A DNA stretch of 5,933 bases from Geobacter sp. UBA6802 (GTDB lineage Bacteria; Desulfobacterota; Desulfuromonadia; Geobacterales; Pseudopelobacteraceae), in NCBI GenBank assembly GCA_002452325.1, contig DKFG01000013.1, forward strand, positions 1,197-7,129, read 5' to 3'. Below the pieces are notes generated by a model, which did no database searches, was not told the DNA's origin, and saw only the letters and a list, made by a program, of their open reading frames with translations. Position 1 is the first letter of the stretch; every line of letters starts with the position of its first letter. Positions 1-5,723 of this stretch are shown here, piece after piece. Made by a program: the position numbers and the translations under genes.

Positions 1-270
1 GTTGCCACCGCCCTGGGGGTCTACCTGGCACTGGCGCCGCTGGCGGTGCTGGCAGCGCTGGGAATCTTCATCCTGCTGGTAGCTATCTGGCGCTACATCT
101 CCCTCGGCTCCATCGCAGCGGCAGCAGCCATGCCGCTGATCATCTGGTTCAGACCCCACAGCAGTCAGCTGCTGATCGCCACAGCAACCATTTCAGCCAT
201 CGTCATCGTTAAACACCACACCAATATCAGCCGCCTGGTTGCCGGAACCGAGAGTAAGTTCAAGGCCTGA
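1..270 (+). CDS. plsY: Glycerol-3-phosphate acyltransferase PlsY, C-terminal part (5' end outside window)
   Basis: This is the last 89 codons of an integral membrane acyltransferase that moves an acyl group from acyl-phosphate to the sn-1 position of glycerol-3-phosphate, the first step of phosphatidic acid synthesis in most bacteria. The frame is open from base 1 and ends at TGA 268-270. The fragment opens with VATALG, which in this family directly follows a GGKG motif that would lie just outside the window. Hydrophobic membrane segments follow, including the stretch around WRYISLGS. Near the end is the family's third conserved motif: counted from the first codon here, His72, Asn75 and Glu84 in the pattern H-x-x-N-I-x-R-L-x-x-G-x-E. 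Full-length PlsY is usually about 190-210 residues, so roughly half is present. An internal GTG at 46 is not the true start because the family homology continues upstream of it. Family assignment is firm; only the 5' end is missing. Confidence 0.93.
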   Translation, partial: VATALGVYLALAPLAVLAALGIFILLVAIWRYISLGSIAAAAAMPLIIWFRPHSSQLLIATATISAIVIVKHHTNISRLVAGTESKFKA

Positions 271-336
271 AGCCAGGCTGCTCCAACGGGGACGGCAGTA
301 CCGGAACGGCTGAATCTGAAGGGAACGCTCTTAACT

Positions 337-981
337 ATGCAGATGTTAGCTCTCACGCTGTCCGGCCTCCTGCTGGCGCTTTCGCTGGCCGGATGCGCAT
401 CCGTCACCCTCGTCTCGTCTCAGACAGCAACCGGAATAACGCCCAAACCGTATACTGCGCTGCTGGTTGTGGGTCTGTCAGAGGCATCTGAAACACGTCA
501 GACCTTTGAAGAGATTTTTGCCAACGAGCTACGCAAGCGAGGTATCCGGGCCGTCCCCAGTTACACCGTGCCTGCCCTGAAAGAGCGTGCCTCACGGGAG
601 GCCCTTGCCGAAGCGGTACGCCTGCACCACGCGGATGCCGTTTTAATGACCCGCTTTCTTTCCGTCAAAAACAAACGAGACACAAAGACCGGTTATGTCA
701 TGACTGACCGCGGTGTGGATGTTGTCGATTACTACGATTACTACGGTAATTATTGGGAAGGGGTCGGCAACTACGCCAGTTTTGATGCAAAACCGGTTGA
801 TGAGATCATCTCATCGGTCACAAGCGTTGAGATCACGCTCTTTGACGCAGCAACCGGCGCCCGGATCTGGTCGGGGATATCTGAAGAATCCCATGCAGAA
901 CGCCTGATCAGCACCACACAAGAGCTGGCAGGCCTGGTACTCAACGCACTTGCTCAACAAGGTTTCATCTCCCCAAAGTAA
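337..981 (+). CDS. Putative outer-membrane lipoprotein of unknown function (paralogue of the next gene)
   Basis: A 214-residue protein with a lipoprotein signal peptide: a hydrophobic stretch ends in the lipobox L-A-G-C, with the lipidated cysteine at residue 20. Ala at +2 gives no inner-membrane retention signal, so an outer-membrane location is inferred. ATG 337 is the first standard start after the in-frame plsY stop, with GAAGGG at 318-323 as a rather distant ribosome site; ATG 343 is an alternative. The n-region has no Lys or Arg, which is unusual. The mature part starts with a beta strand (LLVVGL), then a helix ending in ELRKRGIRAV, then an SYTVPAL segment, an ADAVLMTRF strand and a late strand-turn-strand (ITLFDAATGARIWSG). 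A tyrosine-rich insert lies at about residues 131-146. Such strand-helix lipoproteins are common in proteobacteria (DUF4136-like or LpoB/CsgG-like folds are possible), but no named family can be assigned. It probably shares a transcript with the gene at 999, and perhaps with plsY. Confidence 0.85.
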   Translation: MQMLALTLSGLLLALSLAGCASVTLVSSQTATGITPKPYTALLVVGLSEASETRQTFEEIFANELRKRGIRAVPSYTVPALKERASREALAEAVRLHHADAVLMTRFLSVKNKRDTKTGYVMTDRGVDVVDYYDYYGNYWEGVGNYASFDAKPVDEIISSVTSVEITLFDAATGARIWSGISEESHAERLISTTQELAGLVLNALAQQGFISPK

Positions 982-988
982 TCAGATC

Positions 989-992
989 GGAG
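989..992 (+). promoter_or_regulatory. Ribosome binding site for the second lipoprotein gene
   Basis: GGAG sits 6 bases before ATG 999, inside the 17-base gap after the TAA of the preceding gene. It fixes the start and supports translation from a shared mRNA. Confidence 0.6.
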
Positions 993-998
993 CATTCC

Positions 999-1586
999 AT
1001 GCCTGCTAAATCTCTGTCGCTGCTGTGCCTCTGTCTGTCGGCAACCCTGCTGTTGCTGGGGGGATGTTCCACGGTACAGATCCAGGAAAGCTGGCGCAGC
1101 ACTGCTGCCGCTGCCGCTGCCCCGCACAAAAAACTGCTGATCGTAAACCTGAATCTTGATCAGCAGGTTCGCAGCATGTCTGAAAACATTATTGCCGGCG
1201 AAATGCGCGACAACGGTATTGATGCCGTTGCCGGCCACACCTATGTAGCGATCAGGGAGCAGTACAGCCGGGAAGAGCTGCAGACGGCGGTCAGAAAATC
1301 CGGTTGCGACGGGATCCTGACCATCCGGGGCATCACCACCGGAAATCAGCAACTGCACCAGCAGGGCCAGGGCACGGTGCTGTACAGTCAAGGGCTTTTG
1401 CCCTCATCATGGGATGATCGGCAGACCGCCACCCTGCAGGTCAACCTTTATCATGCGGAAAACGGACAGCTGCTCTGGGCTGCAACCGTCAAGGCCTCTG
1501 ATGACGACAACAAATTCATCGAAAGCCGCGACATGGGCTACCTGCTGGTGAAACGTCTGAGGCAGGACGGCATGGTACAGCCCTGA
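999..1586 (+). CDS. Putative outer-membrane lipoprotein of unknown function (second tandem paralogue)
   Basis: A 195-residue protein. Its signal peptide has Lys4, a long hydrophobic core and the lipobox L-G-G-C, with the lipidated cysteine at residue 23 and Ser at +2, which fits the outer membrane. An alanine run (residues 36-41), encoded by three tandem copies of GCTGCC, forms a short linker before the folded part. That part aligns with the upstream lipoprotein: LLIVNL with LLVVGL, EMRDNGIDAV with ELRKRGIRAV, YSREELQTAV with ASREALAEAV, and LQVNLYHAENGQLLWA with VEITLFDAATGARIWS. It lacks the tyrosine-rich insert of its partner. Start ATG 999 is supported by GGAG 6 bases upstream. The 17-base gap and shared ancestry suggest one operon and perhaps a joint complex, but that is inference. 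No catalytic motif is visible and the biochemical role is unknown. Confidence 0.85.
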   Translation: MPAKSLSLLCLCLSATLLLLGGCSTVQIQESWRSTAAAAAAPHKKLLIVNLNLDQQVRSMSENIIAGEMRDNGIDAVAGHTYVAIREQYSREELQTAVRKSGCDGILTIRGITTGNQQLHQQGQGTVLYSQGLLPSSWDDRQTATLQVNLYHAENGQLLWAATVKASDDDNKFIESRDMGYLLVKRLRQDGMVQP

Positions 1587-1600
1587 CCTCTTCCAGGGCT
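1579..1600. repeat. Inverted repeat spanning both convergent stop codons
   Basis: Perfect 7-base arms, AGCCCTG (1579-1585) and CAGGGCT (1594-1600), enclose an 8-base loop. The left arm and first loop base include the TGA of the lipoprotein gene (1584-1586). The right arm includes most of the reverse-strand TAG of the Nudix gene (1599-1601). The hairpin could form in transcripts of either strand. No T-run follows on either side, so it is not a standard intrinsic terminator. It may still slow polymerase or protect mRNA 3' ends where the two genes converge. Confidence 0.5.
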
Positions 1601-2219
1601 ACAGCGTCAGTTCATTTGGCACCTGCTGTTCCTCGCTGGACTCAAGCAGCTCCCGAAACTGGCTCACCAGCCGATAGGTGATCCCCCACAGCACCATCTT
1701 CCCCGGCATCCCCAGGTCCACCGCCGGGGCCTGCAGCTTCCGCTCACCAAAACGGACCGTGGCGACAATCTGACGCCGGGGGGCCTGCAGCGCATCCAGA
1801 TCGTACCAGAAGGCATCATGCACCTCTTCAGAGAGAACCGGCTGCACCGGTTCATGAAGACCGTACACAAAACAGGAAACCCGCACCGGCAGATTAGCTC
1901 CAACAATATCGGACAACCTGCCAAGACAGGAGGCGTTTATGAGGTCAATCCCCACCTCTTCCATGGTCTCCCGCTCAGCAGTGTGACGCAGGCTGGCATC
2001 AACCGGATCAAAACGGCCACCGGGAAATCCGATGTTGCCGGACCAGGGATCATCGGGATGATGAGCCCGCTCAATAAAAAAAAGCTCCGGCCCGCTGCCG
2101 TTTATACGCAGCAGCAGGGCCACGGCAGCAGGCCGCCGGTCATCTGAGGGACAGGCCGTTGGCAGCCGGACCCGACCTAATCGCTGAGCAACAAAATGAT
2201 ACCAGTCATGGGCGTGCAT
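1599..2219 (-). CDS. Nudix hydrolase, CoA-pyrophosphatase-like
   Basis: A Nudix-fold hydrolase, 206 residues from ATG 2219, expected to cleave a nucleoside diphosphate linked to another group. The family it resembles hydrolyses coenzyme A or acyl-CoA to 4'-phosphopantetheine compounds and 3',5'-ADP. The segment DPWSGNIGFPGG (57-68) runs into the Nudix helix, where R83-E84-T-M-E87-E88-V-G90 supplies the metal-binding glutamates. An Asp six residues after the second Gly stands where the classical box has Glu, as in E. coli NudL, and the Gly-to-Arg spacing also matches NudL. The end contains VLWGITYRL, typical of this subgroup. A longer reading frame begins at ATG 2267, adding 16 residues. The shorter start is preferred because a promoter-like element overlaps ATG 2267 and neither start has a strong ribosome site; GTG 2228 is also possible. 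The gene converges on the lipoproteins and diverges from the kinase. The exact substrate is unproven. Confidence 0.85.
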   Translation of the reverse strand: MHAHDWYHFVAQRLGRVRLPTACPSDDRRPAAVALLLRINGSGPELFFIERAHHPDDPWSGNIGFPGGRFDPVDASLRHTAERETMEEVGIDLINASCLGRLSDIVGANLPVRVSCFVYGLHEPVQPVLSEEVHDAFWYDLDALQAPRRQIVATVRFGERKLQAPAVDLGMPGKMVLWGITYRLVSQFRELLESSEEQQVPNELTL

Positions 2220-2262
2220 AACCGCCACTGTACACCCAGGCAGCCACTGCCCGCAAGTAGCT

Positions 2263-2289
2263 GTCATACCCGCTTGTGAATCCTGTCAA
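2263..2289 (-). promoter_or_regulatory. Candidate sigma-70-type promoter for the Nudix gene
   Basis: On the reverse strand a perfect -35 hexamer TTGACA (2289-2284) is followed after 15 bases by TATGAC (2268-2263), which matches the -10 consensus at 4 of 6 positions. The spacer is short. If used, transcription would begin near 2256, downstream of ATG 2267, so translation would have to start at GTG 2228 or ATG 2219. Confidence 0.4.
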
Positions 2290-2298
2290 AGCAGGTAT
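2266..2298. repeat. Imperfect inverted repeat between the divergent genes (possible operator)
   Basis: Arms ATACCCGCTT (2266-2275) and AAGCAGGTAT (2289-2298) are complementary at 9 of 10 positions across a 13-base centre. Each arm carries the start of one promoter's -10 element, so read outward both strands show AAGC, one variable base, then GGTAT. It could be an operator for a dimeric regulator controlling both genes, or simply two similar promoters facing apart. A smaller palindrome, CCTG-N6-CAGG (2282-2295), overlaps its right half. Confidence 0.4.
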
Positions 2299-2301
2299 AC
2301 T
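2274..2301 (+). promoter_or_regulatory. Candidate sigma-70-type promoter for the hybrid kinase gene
   Basis: TTGTGA (2274-2279, 4 of 6 to the -35 consensus) lies 16 bases before TATACT (2296-2301, 5 of 6 to the -10 consensus). The predicted start of transcription is near 2308. That leaves about 30 bases of leader before ATG 2340 and excludes the TTG at 2301 as a start codon, because that TTG begins inside the -10 element. This promoter overlaps the reverse-strand promoter. Confidence 0.5.
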
Positions 2302-2339
2302 TGCGCCCTGTGCAGCCAATTCTACCCGATGAGAATACC

Positions 2340-5300
2340 ATGTCTATCCGCGCACAACTGTTTCTCCTGGTGCTGATTCCCTTGCTCTGCTTGGTCGGCG
2401 CTGCAGGCGGGATGTTCTACAGCCATCGACTGGATGTATCAACCAACAAGGGGGTTGCACAGATACAGCCACTGACTGCAGAGATACAGGATTTTATCCT
2501 GTTTCTCGAAGAGCCTCCCAGGGGTTCCGGCAGAATTGCCCAGTACCACCTGCAGGCCGCCCGCAACCGGATCAGCAGCCTGAGCGTCAGCTTCCAGGCT
2601 GTCCTGAATACATCGGCAGAGCACCATCTGTTCGAGCAGCTGCAGGCAGTTCCCGCACAGTTATCACAACAGATTGAACCCTCTTTCCGTGGCAGTGCCG
2701 GCCTCTCAGACCGCAGTGCCGCCCTGCTTACCAGACAGCTGAAACAAACCCTGCCCCAGATCGAGCAGCTGCGTACCCTGTATACCCAGACTCAACAGCA
2801 GGGAAAACAGCGGATCAGCGAGCTGAACCTGGTGCTGCTTGCAGTTGCGGCTTTCTGGCCGTTCTTGATCGCACTGATGCTCTACCGCACCCTGTCTCGA
2901 CCCGTCAACCGGCTGCAGCAGGCAGTGGCGGCCGTTACCCGTGGTGATCTGTCGCACCGGATGGCGACCGATGCTGCAGGAGAACTGGGACGCCTGAGTA
3001 CAGCCTTCAACAAGATGGTTGAATCACGCATGAAGGTAGAACAGACCGCCAGGATTTCAGAAGAACAGATCAAAGAACAGTTTGAAAGTCTGCAGATGCT
3101 GGTGGTCTGTCTCGATACGAACGGCGCCGTCAGCTATGCGAACGAATTTCTGCTGCGTACCATTGATCGTAAACGGTCCGAGGTGATCGGCAAAAACTGG
3201 TTCGACCTCTGCAGCCCCGAGCCTGACTCGGTCAAGCAGCTTTTCAGACAGATGATTGAGCTGGGAGAGAGCAGCCCCCATTATCGCAATCAGATCATCA
3301 CCAGGACCGGCAACCGTCGGCTGGCGGCCTGGAACACCACCCTCAAGCGAGATAGCGACGGCACCGTGAGCGGTACCACCAGCATCGGCAGCGACATAAC
3401 CGAGCAGGATGCAGCCGAACAGGCCCTGACCCAAAGCTGCCGGAACCTGCGCACCCTCGTGGACGGCTACCCTGAGTCGTTGTCTCTGATTGACCGCAGC
3501 GGCACCGTGCTGACGGCAAACAGCACTTTTGCCCGGCGGGCCAATAAAAATCAGGTGCAGGTCATTGGCTACACCCTGACCGAGCTGTTCGGCCCGGAGG
3601 TTGCCAAAGGACGTCTGGCGCGGATCGAACAGACCTTTGCCGACGGTTCCCCGCAGCTCTTCAGCGACACCCGTGGGCTTTGGAGGTTTGAGCACCACGT
3701 ACATCCGGTCCGGCGTCTTGACGGCAGCGTGGAGAGTGTCGCGGTGTTGTCGGTTGACATTACGGAAAAAAGCCGGGCTGACGATGAGTTACAACGGGTC
3801 AACCAACAGCTGCGCGAAGCCGGTGAAGTGCTTGAGCAACGGCTGGCCGAACAGACTGCTGCATTGACCGGTCTGCACCAGGAGCTGCAACAGGCACGTG
3901 ATACAGCCGATGCCGCCAATCACTCAAAATCAGAGTTCCTGGCCAACATGAGCCATGAGATCCGCACACCGCTGAATGCCATTCTGGGGCTGCTGCACCT
4001 GATTCTGCAGACTGAACTCTCACCCAAACAACGTGAATATCTGCATACGATCAACGGCTCTGCGCAGTCGCTGTTGGGGATCATCAACGACATTCTGGAT
4101 GTATCGCGGATTGAAGCCGGCAGCCTGCAGATGGAGCAGATCGATTTTTCTCTGGATGAGGTGATACGTCGCGCCGTCACCCTGTTGGCCATGAAGGCAC
4201 GCAGCAAGGGGATCGCCCTTGAATACCACCCGATGCCGGACCTGCCTGACACCCTGGTGGGGGATCCCCTGCGGTTGGAGCAGGTGCTGGTAAACCTGCT
4301 GGGCAATGCGGTCAAGTTTACCGAACAGGGTACCGTCACCCTGTCCATCGCCGTCGGGGCACAATCGGAATCCAACGGAACGATGCAGCTTCAGTTCACG
4401 GTCAGCGACACCGGCATCGGCATGGATCAGGCAACCATGACACGGCTGTTCAAGCCGTTCTCACAGGGGGATGCCTCCACCACCCGCACCCATGGCGGCA
4501 CCGGTTTGGGTCTGACCATCTGTCGCAGCCTGGTGGAGATGATGGGGGGCACGATTACCGTCACCAGCAATCCCGGTGCCGGCAGCAGTTTCTGCTTTAC
4601 CGGCCAGTTCGGCATCAGCACTACCCCTAGCTCCGCCAAAAAACGCTCACAGGATCGCAGCCAACTGGTCCGGCAGTACCGTAGCCTGCACGGCCTGCAA
4701 CTGCTGGTGGTTGAGGATCATCCGGTCAACCGGTTGATAGCCCAGGAACTGCTGGAAGCGATAGGCATCAGGGTAGACACGGTCACCAACGGCCAGGAGG
4801 CAGTGGCGTTCATGCAGAACCACGGTGAATCGGTGGACCTGATCCTGATGGACATCCAGATGCCTCAGATGGACGGTTATGAAGCAACACGGGAGATTCG
4901 CCGCCGTTTCAGCCGCGACCGGTTGCCGATCATCGCCATGACCGCCCATGCCCTGGCTGAAGAGCGGGAACGCTGTCTGGCATCCGGCATGAACGAGCAC
5001 CTGCCCAAGCCGATTGCCGTTGACCAGCTATACGGCCTGGTTGCACGGCTAACCAATCGTCCGCCACTCGCACGGGAAGCAGAGAATACCATTGAAACCG
5101 CCTCTGATGACGCAGCTTCCCTGCAGCTGGCCGGCATCAACCTTACGCAGGCCCTGCTGCGGCTGAACGGCAACACCGCCCTGCTGCTGCGGCTGGTACA
5201 GATTTTCGGCCAGGAACAACAAGAGGCAGCCGCCGAGATCAGGCGACTGCTGGCAGAAAAAGACACCTCCGCCGCAGCACGCATGGTGCATGGGCTGAAA

Positions 5301-5723
5301 GGTGTTGCCGGCAACCTTGCGGCTGATCGACTGCATCTGGCTGCCGCCAACCTTGAGACTGCCCTCAAAAAGCAGGATATTTCCGCGGCCAGGGCACTTT
5401 TACCGCTGTTTGAGACTGCCTTGCAGGAGATACTGACCACAGCGGGAACCCTGCCTGCGGCACCGGAGCAGGGCTCGGTACAGCAGACCGCAACACAAGA
5501 AGAGGTAGGGCAACTGTTGAGCGAACTGCAGCATCTGCTTGAAATACACTCACTTGAAGTAGCTGAACCGATGAACCGCCTGCGCAGTCTGGCGGCAACA
5601 GGAGATATCGGCGCCGATGTTGACGCGCTGTACGATGCGGTTCAGCGTCTTGACTATCAGCAGGGGTTAATGCTACTGCATACCCTGGCTGAGAAGACAG
5701 GTACCGGTAAGGAGCCGCGATGA
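2340..5723 (+). CDS. Membrane hybrid sensor histidine kinase with REC and HPt domains (BarA-like)
   Basis: An inner-membrane phosphorelay kinase of 1127 residues. In order: TM1 (about 6-27); a helical, non-PAS periplasmic domain (about 28-162); TM2 (about 163-186); HAMP (about 182-236, Pro188); two PAS domains (about 245-355 and 370-476), each ending in a DITE motif; a coiled coil (about 477-530); HisKA with phospho-acceptor His539 in NMSHEIRTPLN; HATPase with N-box Asn652/Asn656, D690-T-G-I-G and G719-G-T-G-L-G; REC with Glu792/Asp793, phospho-acceptor Asp838, Thr868 and Lys890; HPt with His984 in HGLKG; and an 85-residue helical tail. All catalytic residues are present, so it should carry out His-Asp-His transfer. 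ATG 2340 was chosen because a GATGAG ribosome site lies 6 bases upstream and the TM1 segment follows at once; the longer TTG 2301 start adds 13 residues but sits inside the predicted -10 element. The signal sensed cannot be told. The gene overlaps the following regulator gene by ATGA. Confidence 0.95.
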   Translation: MSIRAQLFLLVLIPLLCLVGAAGGMFYSHRLDVSTNKGVAQIQPLTAEIQDFILFLEEPPRGSGRIAQYHLQAARNRISSLSVSFQAVLNTSAEHHLFEQLQAVPAQLSQQIEPSFRGSAGLSDRSAALLTRQLKQTLPQIEQLRTLYTQTQQQGKQRISELNLVLLAVAAFWPFLIALMLYRTLSRPVNRLQQAVAAVTRGDLSHRMATDAAGELGRLSTAFNKMVESRMKVEQTARISEEQIKEQFESLQMLVVCLDTNGAVSYANEFLLRTIDRKRSEVIGKNWFDLCSPEPDSVKQLFRQMIELGESSPHYRNQIITRTGNRRLAAWNTTLKRDSDGTVSGTTSIGSDITEQDAAEQALTQSCRNLRTLVDGYPESLSLIDRSGTVLTANSTFARRANKNQVQVIGYTLTELFGPEVAKGRLARIEQTFADGSPQLFSDTRGLWRFEHHVHPVRRLDGSVESVAVLSVDITEKSRADDELQRVNQQLREAGEVLEQRLAEQTAALTGLHQELQQARDTADAANHSKSEFLANMSHEIRTPLNAILGLLHLILQTELSPKQREYLHTINGSAQSLLGIINDILDVSRIEAGSLQMEQIDFSLDEVIRRAVTLLAMKARSKGIALEYHPMPDLPDTLVGDPLRLEQVLVNLLGNAVKFTEQGTVTLSIAVGAQSESNGTMQLQFTVSDTGIGMDQATMTRLFKPFSQGDASTTRTHGGTGLGLTICRSLVEMMGGTITVTSNPGAGSSFCFTGQFGISTTPSSAKKRSQDRSQLVRQYRSLHGLQLLVVEDHPVNRLIAQELLEAIGIRVDTVTNGQEAVAFMQNHGESVDLILMDIQMPQMDGYEATREIRRRFSRDRLPIIAMTAHALAEERERCLASGMNEHLPKPIAVDQLYGLVARLTNRPPLAREAENTIETASDDAASLQLAGINLTQALLRLNGNTALLLRLVQIFGQEQQEAAAEIRRLLAEKDTSAAARMVHGLKGVAGNLAADRLHLAAANLETALKKQDISAARALLPLFETALQEILTTAGTLPAAPEQGSVQQTATQEEVGQLLSELQHLLEIHSLEVAEPMNRLRSLAATGDIGADVDALYDAVQRLDYQQGLMLLHTLAEKTGTGKEPR
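5709..5714 (+). promoter_or_regulatory. Ribosome binding site for the overlapping response regulator
   Basis: AAGGAG lies inside the last codons of the kinase gene, 5 bases before ATG 5720. It is the strongest ribosome site in the window and supports the overlapping start and translational coupling. Confidence 0.7.

Noticed and set aside
264..279. Small hairpin at the plsY stop (GCCTG-AAGC-CAGGC plus one wobble pair) considered as a terminator
   Set aside because: The stem is short, overlaps the stop codon and has no following T-run. Readthrough into the lipoprotein genes is just as likely.
954..1391. Reverse-strand open frame (145 codons) across the two lipoprotein genes
   Set aside because: It is antisense to two genes with clear lipoboxes and mutual homology, and its product shows no motif.
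1818..2147. Forward open frame (109 codons) inside the Nudix gene
   Set aside because: It is antisense to the conserved Nudix box, has no plausible ribosome site and shows no domain.
3057..3704. Long reverse-strand open frame (215 codons) inside the kinase gene
   Set aside because: It lies wholly antisense to the PAS-coding part of a well-supported gene, has low-complexity Gly/Ala/Gln-rich composition and no recognisable motif. Long antisense frames are common in GC-rich genes.
4877..5440. Reverse-strand open frame (187 codons) opposite the REC and HPt region
   Set aside because: The product is Ser/Arg/Ala-rich, typical of a shadow frame, and the sense strand encodes intact REC and HPt motifs.
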